Source of the DNA: Methylococcaceae bacterium
GTDB lineage: Bacteria > Pseudomonadota > Gammaproteobacteria > Methylococcales > Methylococcaceae
DNA length: 22,254 nt
Reading direction: 5' to 3'
Assembly (NCBI GenBank): GCA_005792805.1
Contig: SXQV01000069.1
Coordinates: 1 to 22,254, forward strand
Every line of letters begins with the position of its first letter. Position 1 is the stretch's first letter. The position numbers were made by a program, and so were the translations under genes. Under the pieces are notes generated by a model that had not been told where the DNA came from, searched no databases, and was given only the letters and a program-made list of their open reading frames with translations. Below are positions 14,211 to 22,228 of the stretch, piece by piece.

Positions 14211-15139
14211 GTGGGGTTGCCCAAGTGCAAAAGCGGCGAGGTTTGAGCGTTGAGGAAGTCTCTCGTCGCGATACGCTTGCCACCGGGGAGTTGTAGCTCC
14301 AGCAGCCTGAGCAAACCCTGTCCCGTGGCGATCTCCAGCGTATCTTTGCCCTTGATTACAGTGCCAGGGGCAAATTGTTCTTGAGTTTCCAGGGCTTCTG
14401 CACGCCAGATACGAAGTGGAAGGTTCTGGAAGCGGGTTTCAGCCACTGGCCAGGGATTGAAGGCGGCGACTTGCCGTTCCAGTACAGCCGCTGGTTGATT
14501 CCAGTCCAGCACGGCTTCTTCTTTGCTTAGTTTGGCGGCGTAGGTGACCGCCTCCTCGTTCTGGATTTCGGGCCGAACCGTTCCTGCTTCTATGGCTGGA
14601 AGTGTCTCCATCAGAGCCTCGGCACCCATAAGCGCCAGCTGGTCGTGTAGCTGGCCGGAGGATGCACCCCTTTGTATGGAGCAGCAACGCTTGTGCAACA
14701 TGGGGCCTGCGTCCAGCCGGGGTTCAATAAACATGATGGTGACGCCGGTTTCCTTGTCGCCGGCGAGGATGGCGAGCTGAATCGGCGCCGCTCCCCGCCA
14801 GCGTGGGAGTAACGAGGCGTGGATATTGACGCAGCCCAGCGGTGGAATTCCAATCACGCTTTCAGGCAGGATCAGTCCGTAGGCGACCACGATAATCAAG
14901 TCTGGCCGGAGGTCTCGCAGTACCGCTTGGGATTCAGCGCATTTGAACGACTCCGGTTGAAAGACCGGCAAGCCCGCCTCCAGCGCGACGGACTTCACGG
15001 GGCCAGGGGTCAGCTTCCGGCCGCGCCCGGCGGGGCGATCCGGCTGTGTATAGACCCCGCAGATATTATGCTGGGACTGGAGGAGCGCCTGCAGTGGAGG
15101 AACGGCGAATTCTGGGGTGCCGGCAAAAACGATCCTCAC
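14207..15139 (-). CDS. fmt: Methionyl-tRNA formyltransferase Fmt
   Basis: 310 residues. The formyl-transferase Rossmann domain begins MRIVFAGTPEFAVPPL. The catalytic triad is Asn105 and His107 (VNIHASLLPRWRG) and Asp143 (RLDAGPML). The C-terminal OB-like domain starts near 205 (AAVLERQVAAFNPWP). The enzyme moves a formyl group from 10-formyl-THF to initiator Met-tRNA. The stretch MFIEPRLDAGPMLHKRCCSI departs from the common MDEGLDTGDML wording, but the catalytic Asp is kept. It overlaps def and rsmB by 4 nt each. Confidence 0.95.
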   Translation of the reverse strand: MRIVFAGTPEFAVPPLQALLQSQHNICGVYTQPDRPAGRGRKLTPGPVKSVALEAGLPVFQPESFKCAESQAVLRDLRPDLIIVVAYGLILPESVIGIPPLGCVNIHASLLPRWRGAAPIQLAILAGDKETGVTIMFIEPRLDAGPMLHKRCCSIQRGASSGQLHDQLALMGAEALMETLPAIEAGTVRPEIQNEEAVTYAAKLSKEEAVLDWNQPAAVLERQVAAFNPWPVAETRFQNLPLRIWRAEALETQEQFAPGTVIKGKDTLEIATGQGLLRLLELQLPGGKRIATRDFLNAQTSPLLHLGNPT

Positions 15140-15684
15140 GCTGCACCATCCACACCACGCATTTTCGGGGTGTCAGTCCCCGTATCCCGCTGGCGCTGTT
15201 CCTTTTTCACCTTTTTTCGGGCCAGCTGCCTTTTGAGCGGGGAGAGGTAATCGACAAACAGCTTGCCTTCCAGATGATCGATCTCGTGTTGAATACAGAC
15301 GGCAAGGAGTCCCTCGGCATCCATTTCGAACGAGTTTCCATCACCATCCAGCGCCCTGACGCGAATTTTCTCGGCACGTTTGACCTTCTCAAATACACCG
15401 GGGACCGAGAGGCAGCCTTCATCGGATTCCTCCTCGCCTTCCTTCCGCAGCAGTTCGGGGTTGATCAGGGCGAGAGGCGTGTTTTTTTCTTCGGAAATAT
15501 CCAACACCAGAATGCGTTTCCGGACATTCACCTGAGTGGCGGCAAGCCCTATCCCGGGGGCGGCGTACATGGTTTCCAGCATGTCGTCGATGAGTTGTCG
15601 GGTCTGAAGATCAACCGATTCAACCGGTTTCGCCTTTTTGCGCAGCCGTTCATCGGGGAATTCGAGTATGGTTAGAATAGCCAT
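15136..15684 (-). CDS. def: Peptide deformylase Def
   Basis: 182 residues with the three deformylase motifs: GIGLAATQ (44-51), EGCLS with metal ligand Cys91, and HEIDH with His133, Glu134 and His137. The enzyme removes the N-formyl group from nascent proteins as a metal-dependent hydrolase. The last 30 residues after SPLKRQLARKK are basic and low in complexity and extend beyond the catalytic core; such tails help Def bind the ribosome. It is the first gene of the six-gene minus-strand operon and is divergent from the LysM gene. I found no convincing promoter hexamers in the 132-bp gap, although the AT-rich part (about 15715-15760) is the likely place. Confidence 0.96.
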   Translation of the reverse strand: MAILTILEFPDERLRKKAKPVESVDLQTRQLIDDMLETMYAAPGIGLAATQVNVRKRILVLDISEEKNTPLALINPELLRKEGEEESDEGCLSVPGVFEKVKRAEKIRVRALDGDGNSFEMDAEGLLAVCIQHEIDHLEGKLFVDYLSPLKRQLARKKVKKEQRQRDTGTDTPKMRGVDGAA

Positions 15685-15816
15685 TAAATCTGAAGTGTCT
15701 TGACGCAGTGTGCCCGAATTCTAACGAATTACCGCTATTTTTGTATTCAAACTTGATTTATGGCCGCCGGGGGTCGTTACCCCGATGGGCCGGATCACAA
15801 TTGCCGGAGGACTTAT

Positions 15817-16905
15817 TTGAAAAGACTTCTTTGCGGGCGTCCCGCGATCACGATGCCTCACGGGTTCTACGTGGGGCTCATCTTGGTCTTCTTCAAGTTA
15901 TTGGGCTACTCCAATGCTGCGCTGGCGGTCGAATGGAGGGAGGATCGGCCGCTAAGCTACCGGGTAGTTGAGGGTGATACGCTCTGGACCATCGCGGGTC
16001 GTTTCCTCAAACACGCATGGGAGTGGCCTGAAGTATGGCGCGAAAATGCGCAGATACAGAACCCTGATTTGATTTATCCAGGTGACCTGATTGTCCTGGA
16101 TGCGCGGGGTGGGCAGCCATACCTCCGTCTGGAGGTGTCGAGGATGACTGGAGGTGTCGAGGATGATCGGCTGAGTCCCCGGATCCGGGTAACTCCGCTA
16201 GCGGAGCCCATCCCCGTTATCCCGCTCAAGGCCATCAGTCCCTTTCTTACACGGCCTCGGGTCATCGAGATCGAAACTCTGGACCACTTGCCCTACGTGG
16301 TCGGGCTGGCTGAAGAGCATGTGATCGGTTCGCCCGGAGATCGTTTGTTTGTGCGGTCCATCCTGAAGCCGACGCCCGTCGATTACTCGATATTTCGTCC
16401 CGGTGTGGAATATCGCGATCCGGAGAGCGACAAGGTACTCGGCCATGAGGCCCTATTTATCGCCGAGGGCTACCTGGAGCAAACGGGCGATCCGGCGTCG
16501 GTCATGCTGACCCGTGCCGAAAAAGAGGCTAGGCCGGGTGATCGGCTGATGCCAGGCCAGCGCGTCGAAATTGGCGAAGGCTACCTGCCGCACGCGCCCC
16601 GCAAGGGCCTGGCAGGCCACATCATCGGCGTAATGGATGGGGTCAGCCAGATTGGCCAGTTTTCCGTGGTGACATTGGATCGGGGGGCGATGAACGGCGT
16701 CGAGAGTGGGCATGTCTTCGAGATTTGGCAAAAAGGCCCGCAGATCAGAGACACGGTAAACCCGAGTTTTGGTCAAAAGCTCATCGGCCCCGAACAAAAA
16801 GCGGGTGAGCTGATGGTTTTTCTGACATTCCGCCGGGTCAGTTTTGCGTTGGTGATGAATGCGGAACGCTTCATTCACGTGCTGGACGTCATCCGCTCCC
16901 CATGA
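15817..16905 (+). CDS. Exported LysM-domain protein, probable TTG start
   Basis: I place the start at the TTG of 15817, because GGAGGA lies 5 nt upstream and the product then opens with MKRLLCGRP and a hydrophobic segment, giving a signal peptide of about 37 residues (ending NAALA). An ATG at 15760 in the same frame has a polar lead and a poor site. An ATG at 15853 also lacks a Shine-Dalgarno sequence. The mature protein has one LysM domain at about 47-95 (YRVVEGDTLWTIAGRFL to IYPGDLIVLD), which binds peptidoglycan. The remaining 260 residues form an uncharacterised domain common in LysM proteins located before dprA. A 19-bp tandem repeat (16129-16166) lies just after the LysM domain. It ends in a 4-nt overlap with dprA. 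Confidence 0.85.
   Translation: MKRLLCGRPAITMPHGFYVGLILVFFKLLGYSNAALAVEWREDRPLSYRVVEGDTLWTIAGRFLKHAWEWPEVWRENAQIQNPDLIYPGDLIVLDARGGQPYLRLEVSRMTGGVEDDRLSPRIRVTPLAEPIPVIPLKAISPFLTRPRVIEIETLDHLPYVVGLAEEHVIGSPGDRLFVRSILKPTPVDYSIFRPGVEYRDPESDKVLGHEALFIAEGYLEQTGDPASVMLTRAEKEARPGDRLMPGQRVEIGEGYLPHAPRKGLAGHIIGVMDGVSQIGQFSVVTLDRGAMNGVESGHVFEIWQKGPQIRDTVNPSFGQKLIGPEQKAGELMVFLTFRRVSFALVMNAERFIHVLDVIRSP
16129..16166 (+). repeat. Perfect 19-bp tandem duplication in the LysM gene
   Basis: Copies at 16129-16147 and 16148-16166 are identical. Because 19 is not a multiple of three, the second copy is read one base out of phase: copy 1 gives LEVSRM and copy 2 gives GGVEDD. Both flanks nevertheless remain in the expected frame. 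A compensating indel in this linker, or an older divergent sequence, must be assumed. Confidence 0.8.
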
Positions 16906-18023
16906 GTGCGTCATGCTCAGTGAAGGGGGCTGATGCACTCCGTTTCTGGCTGGCGCTTCACCGGGCACCGCAGATCGGAAGCGTCCGGTTCAGGCGGCTG
17001 CTGGCCCGTTTCGGTTCTCCCCAGGCCGTCTTTGAAGCAGGACAATCTGATTGGGACGCCATAGGCGTTCCAGCCAAAACCATGGATTACCTGGCGGCAC
17101 CGGATTGGGCAATGGTCGAGGCGGATATGGCCTGGATTTTTCAGCAGGGCGCCGAACACCATTGCCTGACCCTGGAGCATCCGCTGTATCCCGCCTTGCT
17201 GCGCGAAATCGCGGATCCACCTGCTCTCTTGTTCGTGCGCGGCGATCCGGCGCTGTTGTCCGGGAATCATATCGCGGTGGTAGGAAGTCGTGGTCCCACA
17301 CCGGGCGGACAAAGGACGGCGAGGGAATTCTCGCGGGATCTTGCACTTCAGGGCGTCGGTATTGTCAGCGGGCTGGCGGTGGGAATCGATGCTGCCAGCC
17401 ATGAAGGAGCCCTCGATGGGCAAGGCATTACCGTTGCGGTGGCCGGAACAGGCCCCGATCGTACCTATCCCCGCCATCATCAGCAGCTGGCCGACGATAT
17501 TCTCAGCGGCGGCGGTGCGTTGATCTCGGAGTATCCGCCGGGTACGGGGCCACTGGCCGCAAACTTTCCGCGTCGCAATCGCATCATTAGCGGACTTGCA
17601 CTAGGAACCCTGGTGGTGGAAGCTGCCCCAAAATCGGGCTCCTTGATTACGGCCCGATTGGCCATGGAGCAAAACAGGGACGTGTTTGCCGTGCCGGGTT
17701 CGATTCATAACCCTCTTTCCCGAGGCTGTCATCAGCTCATTCAGCAGGGTGCCAAACTGGTGCAGGAGCCGGTCGATATTATCGAGGAATACCCTGCGCT
17801 ATTGGTTCGAACCCGCCTCCAGAGCGCTCAGGCACCTGGCGCCGACGAACCGGAAGATGACGCGGGTCTCCTGAAATATATTGCTTATGAACCAACGACT
17901 GTGGATACTCTCGTTGCCGTAACGGGGCTTTCAGCCGACGCCATCATCTCCCGGTTGCTGGCGCTGGAGTTGAGTGGCGACATTGCCACGATGCCCGGTG
18001 GCCGCTATATGCGTCTCCGATGA
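16902..18023 (+). CDS. dprA: DNA-processing protein DprA/Smf
   Basis: 373 residues. An N-terminal helical (SAM-like) region covers about 10-75. The central Rossmann-type domain has IAVVGSRGPTPGG, IVSGLAVGIDAASHEGAL, EYPPGTGPLAANFPRRNRIISG and SGSLITARLA, all diagnostic of DprA. A C-terminal winged helix (about 315-373) ends GGRYMRLR. DprA binds single-stranded DNA and loads RecA during natural transformation. It is present in many non-competent bacteria too, so competence cannot be concluded. Its ATG overlaps the LysM stop (ATGA), and smg follows after 35 nt. Confidence 0.95.
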   Translation: MSASCSVKGADALRFWLALHRAPQIGSVRFRRLLARFGSPQAVFEAGQSDWDAIGVPAKTMDYLAAPDWAMVEADMAWIFQQGAEHHCLTLEHPLYPALLREIADPPALLFVRGDPALLSGNHIAVVGSRGPTPGGQRTAREFSRDLALQGVGIVSGLAVGIDAASHEGALDGQGITVAVAGTGPDRTYPRHHQQLADDILSGGGALISEYPPGTGPLAANFPRRNRIISGLALGTLVVEAAPKSGSLITARLAMEQNRDVFAVPGSIHNPLSRGCHQLIQQGAKLVQEPVDIIEEYPALLVRTRLQSAQAPGADEPEDDAGLLKYIAYEPTTVDTLVAVTGLSADAIISRLLALELSGDIATMPGGRYMRLR

Positions 18024-18058
18024 GGCCGGTTGCGCCGCCCAATTATTTCGAGTAACCA

Positions 18059-18526
18059 ATGAAAGAAAACGTTTTTGACGTTCTGATCTATTTGTTTGAA
18101 AAATTTCTGGATGGTGATGCCGAGGGTCAGCCGGACGCCGATGAAGTCAGAACCGATCTGCTGGAAGCGGGATTCCCTCAGGCGGAGATTTCAAAAGCCC
18201 TCGACTGGCTGGATACGCTGACCGAACAGCAAGCCATCCATGCGGTTTCGACCCCCGCCTTCAGGGTTTTTTCGGCGGCAGAGATCGCTCGGCTCGATGT
18301 GGAAAGCCGGGGGCTTCTGATGTTTCTTGAGCAGTGCGGCATACTCAACCCTGCCAGCAGAGAGCTGGTGATTGACCGGGTGATGGCAATAGACGAGGAA
18401 ACGCTCTCGCTGGAAAACCTCAAGTGGATGGTCCTGATGGTGCTATTCAGCCAGCCCGATGAAGAGGTGGCGTTTGCCAGAATGGAGCACTTGGTTTACG
18501 ACAGCTTGCCTGCGTACCTGCATTAA
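18059..18526 (+). CDS. smg: Smg family protein (DUF494)
   Basis: 155 residues matching the Smg/DUF494 family, starting MKENVFDVLIYLFEKFLDG. It is acidic and predicted all-helical, without membrane segments or catalytic motifs. The molecular function is not established. The location between dprA and topA is the usual one in gammaproteobacteria and supports the call. There is 35 nt to dprA and 66 nt to topA. Confidence 0.92.
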   Translation: MKENVFDVLIYLFEKFLDGDAEGQPDADEVRTDLLEAGFPQAEISKALDWLDTLTEQQAIHAVSTPAFRVFSAAEIARLDVESRGLLMFLEQCGILNPASRELVIDRVMAIDEETLSLENLKWMVLMVLFSQPDEEVAFARMEHLVYDSLPAYLH

Positions 18527-18592
18527 AACGCTCGGGTTCACCCGCCGGTGTCCCGGATCCGTACTTAAAACTTGGATAACTGACCAAATTCG

Positions 18593-20908
18593 ATGAGCCA
18601 TAATCTCGTCATTGTTGAATCGCCCGCCAAAGCCAAGACGATTGAGAAATATCTCGGCAAGGACTACCAGGTGTTCGCCTCCTACGGCCATGTGCGAGAT
18701 CTGGTGCCCAAGGAGGGGGCGGTTAATCCGGATGACGATTTTGCCATGCGCTACGAACTGATCGAGCGCAACGAAAAACACGTCCAGACCATTGCCAAAG
18801 CGGCCAAGCAAGCCGATGCCCTGTTTCTCGCGACCGACCCTGATCGCGAAGGCGAGGCTATTTCCTGGCACATTTACGAGATACTCAAGCAGCGCAAACT
18901 GCTTGAAAACAAGCCAGTCCACCGTGTGGTCTTCTACGAAATCACCAAGCGGGCGGTGACGGAAGCTATCGAGAATCCCAAGCCGCTGTCGACAGATCTG
19001 ATTAACGCCCAGCAGGCCCGCCGTGCACTGGATTACCTGGTCGGCTTCAAACTTTCCCCTTTGCTGTGGAAGAAGATTCGCCGGGGGCTTTCGGCGGGTC
19101 GTGTGCAGAGCCCTGCATTGCGCATGATCGTCGAGCGGGAACTGGAGATCGAAAAATTCGTTACCCGTGAATACTGGACGATTGAAGCGGACTCGGCGAC
19201 GCAAGGGCAGCCTTTCCGGGCACGTCTCACGCATCTGGCGGGTGAAAAGCTTGAACAATTCAGTATCACCACTGAAGAGCAGGCCCAGAAGGCAAAGATT
19301 GATTTGTCCACGGCGGCCGGCGGGCAACTCACGGTCACCCAGGTGGAGGAAAAGGAGCGCAAGCGCAATCCCGCCGCCCCCTTCACCACTTCCACATTAC
19401 AGCAGGAAGCCTCGCGCAAGCTGGGTTTCACCACAAGGCGCACCATGACGGTAGCGCAGCAGCTCTATGAAGGTATCGACGTGGGTGGCGAAACGGTGGG
19501 TCTCATCACCTATATGCGTACCGACTCGGTCACCCTGGCCAACGAAGCGGTCAATGAGTTGCGTGAGCTGATCGCTGCGCGCTTTGGGGCGGATAACGTT
19601 CCCGGCAAGCCGCCACAGTACAAGACCAAGAGCAAGAATGCCCAGGAGGCCCATGAGGCCGTCCGTCCGACATCGGCTTTCCGTATACCGGATCAGGTGA
19701 AGTCACATCTGAGCCCCGATCAATTCAAGCTCTATACCTTGATCTGGAAGCGCGCCGTGGCGTCACAGATGATTCATGCCACCATCAATACCGTGGCGGT
19801 CGATCTGGCCTGCGGCGAGGAAGGGCAAGGTGTCTTCCGGGCCAATGGCTCGACCGTGGTACATCCCGGATTCATGAGCGTTTACCTCGAAGGTAAGGAT
19901 GATGGTCCGGCCGAAGATGAAGAAGGCTATTTGCCCAAGCTCAAGCAGGGCCAGCGGGTTGATTTGAATGATATTGCCACCTCCCAGCACTTCACCGAGC
20001 CGCCCCCCCGCTTCACGGAGGCCAGTCTGGTCAAGGCGCTGGAAGAATACGGCATTGGCCGCCCCTCGACCTATGCATCCATCATCTCCACCCTGCAGCA
20101 ACGCAAATATGCCGAGCTGGAGACCAAGCGGTTCCATCCCACTGATGTCGGACGCATCGTCAACAAGTTCCTGACCGAGCATTTTACCCAGTACGTTGAC
20201 TACAACTTCACGGCGCATCTTGAAGACGATCTGGATGCCGTATCCCGTGGAGAGAAGAACTGGATTCCTCTGCTGCGCGAGTTCTGGGGTCCCTTCATTG
20301 CCCTGATCGGGGATAAGGACGAAAGCCTCAAGCGCGCCGATGTCACGCATGAGGAGATGGACGAAGCCTGTCCGGACTGCGGGAGCAAGCTGTCGATTCG
20401 CCTGGGCCGCAATGGCCGTTTTGTCGGTTGTACCAATTACCCTGAATGCAAATACACCCGCAATCTCAAGGATGATGGACCGCAAGCGCCACCGGAGATT
20501 GTCGAAGGGCGGACTTGCCCCAAGTGCGATTCGCCATTGATCATCAAGACCGGGCGTTACGGTAAATTCATTGGGTGTACCGGCTACCCCGGGTGCAAGC
20601 ATATCGAGCCTCTGGAAAAGCCCGAGGATACCGGCGTCTCCTGCCCTGAATGCAAGAAAGGCAGCCTGACGAAACGTAAGTCCCGGTTTGGCAAGCTGTT
20701 CTATTCCTGCTCCACTTATCCCGATTGCAGCTATGCCGTCTGGAATCCGCCGCTTAACGAGCCTTGCCCCAACTGTGCATGGCCGGTTCTGACATTGAAG
20801 GTCACCAAGCGCCGGGGTGCGGAAAAGGTGTGTCCCCGCAAGGAGTGTGGCTATGCCACCCCATATGAGGGGGATCTGCCGGCCGGATCGTCCGCTGCGG
20901 GTGATTAG
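18593..20908 (+). CDS. topA: DNA topoisomerase I (type IA), TopA
   Basis: 771 residues. The Toprim domain starts HNLVIVESPAKAKTIEKYLG and has the acidic DPDREGEA motif. The catalytic Tyr is in GLITYMRTDS (Tyr307). Three C4 zinc-ribbon repeats follow, starting near residue 593: CPDCGSKL, CPKCDSPL and CPECKKGS, each ending in a C-x4-C pair. A fourth, more divergent ribbon (CPNCAWPV to CPRKECGY) ends the protein. E. coli TopA is longer (865 residues) with further C-terminal ribbons. The enzyme relaxes negative supercoils, using Mg2+ and a covalent 5'-phosphotyrosine. The start at 18593 has no clear Shine-Dalgarno sequence. No strong promoter was seen in the 66-bp gap, so it may be read from upstream. 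Confidence 0.96.
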   Translation: MSHNLVIVESPAKAKTIEKYLGKDYQVFASYGHVRDLVPKEGAVNPDDDFAMRYELIERNEKHVQTIAKAAKQADALFLATDPDREGEAISWHIYEILKQRKLLENKPVHRVVFYEITKRAVTEAIENPKPLSTDLINAQQARRALDYLVGFKLSPLLWKKIRRGLSAGRVQSPALRMIVERELEIEKFVTREYWTIEADSATQGQPFRARLTHLAGEKLEQFSITTEEQAQKAKIDLSTAAGGQLTVTQVEEKERKRNPAAPFTTSTLQQEASRKLGFTTRRTMTVAQQLYEGIDVGGETVGLITYMRTDSVTLANEAVNELRELIAARFGADNVPGKPPQYKTKSKNAQEAHEAVRPTSAFRIPDQVKSHLSPDQFKLYTLIWKRAVASQMIHATINTVAVDLACGEEGQGVFRANGSTVVHPGFMSVYLEGKDDGPAEDEEGYLPKLKQGQRVDLNDIATSQHFTEPPPRFTEASLVKALEEYGIGRPSTYASIISTLQQRKYAELETKRFHPTDVGRIVNKFLTEHFTQYVDYNFTAHLEDDLDAVSRGEKNWIPLLREFWGPFIALIGDKDESLKRADVTHEEMDEACPDCGSKLSIRLGRNGRFVGCTNYPECKYTRNLKDDGPQAPPEIVEGRTCPKCDSPLIIKTGRYGKFIGCTGYPGCKHIEPLEKPEDTGVSCPECKKGSLTKRKSRFGKLFYSCSTYPDCSYAVWNPPLNEPCPNCAWPVLTLKVTKRRGAEKVCPRKECGYATPYEGDLPAGSSAAGD

Positions 20909-20925
20909 GCCACCCATGGGTCTGA

Positions 20926-20943
20926 ACCCGCCATGACGCGGGT
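20926..20943 (+). terminator. Stem-loop after topA
   Basis: ACCCGC (20926-20931) and GCGGGT (20938-20943) form a 6-bp stem with a 6-nt loop, 18 nt after the topA stop. A short palindrome ACCCATGGGT (20912-20921) precedes it. There is no T-run after the stem, so termination is uncertain. Confidence 0.35.
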
Positions 20944-20947
20944 CACC

Positions 20948-20976
20948 TTGACATGAACTTCCCTCAAACCTAGCAT
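20948..20976 (+). promoter_or_regulatory. Predicted sigma-70 promoter of ispB
   Basis: A perfect -35 TTGACA (20948-20953), a 17-nt spacer and TAGCAT (20971-20976, 4/6 of the -10 consensus). The start of transcription would be near 20983, giving a leader of about 60 nt before ispB. Confidence 0.65.
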
Positions 20977-20998
20977 TTACGCCTTTTTTACGCATGGC

Positions 20999-21018
20999 TC
21001 CGGGCATCCTTGCCCGGA
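20999..21018 (+). promoter_or_regulatory. Strong hairpin in the ispB leader
   Basis: TCCGGGCA (20999-21006) pairs perfectly with TGCCCGGA (21011-21018) around a 4-nt loop, 25 nt before the ispB ATG. No T-run follows, so it is not an intrinsic terminator in the plus direction. A T-run (20983-20989 region) lies before it. It may protect the mRNA 5' end or affect translation. Confidence 0.45.
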
Positions 21019-21043
21019 AGTTGCCCCAAACCTCCCACCTCCC

Positions 21044-22042
21044 ATGACCTCACCCGTTGCCTCCACCCCCTTGACCGAATTCGCCAGTATCCGCCAGCTG
21101 GTTGAGGAGGAGACGGTTGCCGTCGATGCGTTGATTCTGCGTGAACTTCAGTCGGACGTGGTGCTGATCAACCAGATTGGTCACTACATCGTCAACAGCG
21201 GGGGCAAACGGCTCAGGCCTATGCTCCTGCTGCTGGCGGCCAAGGCGCTGGCCTGCAATGATCGTCACGTCATCACGCTGGCGGCGGTGATCGAGTTCAT
21301 CCACCCGGCCACCCTGCTGCACGACGATGTAGTGGATGAATCCACGCTGCGCCGGGGCCGCGACACCGCCAACGCCCTCTGGGGCAATTCCGCCAGCGTC
21401 CTGGTGGGGGATTACCTCTACTCCCGATCGTTTGAATTGATGGTGAGCGTGCAGAATCTCCGCATTATGGAAATTCTCTCGCATACCACCACGGCTATCG
21501 CCGAGGGCGAAGTGTTGCAGCTGCTCAACTGCAACAACCCCGCCACCACCGAGCAAAACTACCTGGAGGTGATTGCGCGCAAGACCGCCATCCTTTTCAG
21601 TGCCGCCGTACAGCTGGCAGCGGTCTTGTCCGGCGCGGACGAAGAAGTCGAACTGGCCTTGAAAGCCTATGGCCTGCATCTGGGAACCGCCTTTCAGTTG
21701 ATCGACGATGCGCTGGATTACCGGGCCAAACCCGAAGAGCTTGGCAAGAACCTCGGTGATGACCTGGCGGATGGAAAACCCACACTGCCCCTGATTTATG
21801 CCATGGAGAAGGCCGACGAAGCCCAGGCCGGACTATTGCGCCAGGCCATTGAGCAGGGTGACCGGGAGGCATTCATGGACGTGTTTGCCATCGTAAAAGC
21901 AACCGATGCCATCAATTACACTTCTCGTCGCGCCGTTGAAGAGGCCGACAAAGCGATAGCCGCGCTGGCCGTCCTGCCAGAATCCGCCTACAGGCAAGCG
22001 CTGGCCGATCTGGCTCGTTTCTCGGTAGAGAGAAACTACTGA
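21044..22042 (+). CDS. ispB: Octaprenyl/polyprenyl diphosphate synthase IspB
   Basis: 332 residues. It has the two Asp-rich motifs of trans-prenyltransferases, DDVVD (94-98, first) and DDALD (221-225, second), plus GGKRLRPM (53-60) and GDDLADGKPTLPL. Closest in wording to E. coli IspB, which extends farnesyl diphosphate with isopentenyl diphosphate to make the quinone side chain; the exact chain length cannot be read from the sequence. The start at 21044 has a C-rich upstream sequence (CCTCCCACCTCCC) and no Shine-Dalgarno match. The family's conserved start of homology is near residue 14, so no shorter start is clearly better. It has its own promoter and is followed by a tRNA gene. Confidence 0.94.
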   Translation: MTSPVASTPLTEFASIRQLVEEETVAVDALILRELQSDVVLINQIGHYIVNSGGKRLRPMLLLLAAKALACNDRHVITLAAVIEFIHPATLLHDDVVDESTLRRGRDTANALWGNSASVLVGDYLYSRSFELMVSVQNLRIMEILSHTTTAIAEGEVLQLLNCNNPATTEQNYLEVIARKTAILFSAAVQLAAVLSGADEEVELALKAYGLHLGTAFQLIDDALDYRAKPEELGKNLGDDLADGKPTLPLIYAMEKADEAQAGLLRQAIEQGDREAFMDVFAIVKATDAINYTSRRAVEEADKAIAALAVLPESAYRQALADLARFSVERNY

Positions 22043-22072
22043 GTTTCGCTCGGAGGCTCTTGCCGGGTATCA

Positions 22073-22096
22073 GGCCGGCTCACGGCGGCACCGGCC
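22073..22096 (+). terminator. GC-rich stem-loop after ispB
   Basis: GGCCGG (22073-22078) and CCGGCC (22091-22096) can pair around a 12-nt loop, 30 nt after the ispB stop. No T-run follows, so it is at best a weak or Rho-assisted terminator. Confidence 0.3.
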
Positions 22097-22124
22097 AGGC
22101 TGAGTGAGAAAAACGTGAGGAAGA

Positions 22125-22153
22125 TTGAGTCCATCCCGGGCCTCACGTATAAT
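22125..22153 (+). promoter_or_regulatory. Near-consensus sigma-70 promoter for the tRNA gene
   Basis: TTGAGT (22125-22130), exactly 17 nt, then a perfect TATAAT (22148-22153), followed by a GC-rich discriminator (GCCGCGAC). A GC-rich discriminator is typical of stable-RNA promoters under stringent control. Transcription should start near 22160, leaving a 5' leader of about 70 nt before the tRNA that RNase P would remove. Confidence 0.8.
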
Positions 22154-22228
22154 GCCGCGACTGCGAGACGGGGTACAGGCACCCTCCCAGCCTGCAAAAC
22201 CGGCCCCTCTCCACAGTACCGCACCATA

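Noticed and set aside
15700..15727. TTGACG followed by a TAACGA element, a possible promoter for the LysM gene
   Set aside because: The -35 is good but the -10 matches consensus at only two of six positions, so I do not call it.
18443..19327. 294-codon minus-strand frame
   Set aside because: Antisense to smg and topA; the low-stop antisense frame is a by-product of GC-rich codon use.
19763..21007. 414-codon minus-strand frame
   Set aside because: Antisense to the topA C-terminal half and the ispB leader; no ribosome-binding site or recognisable motif, while topA zinc ribbons are clear.
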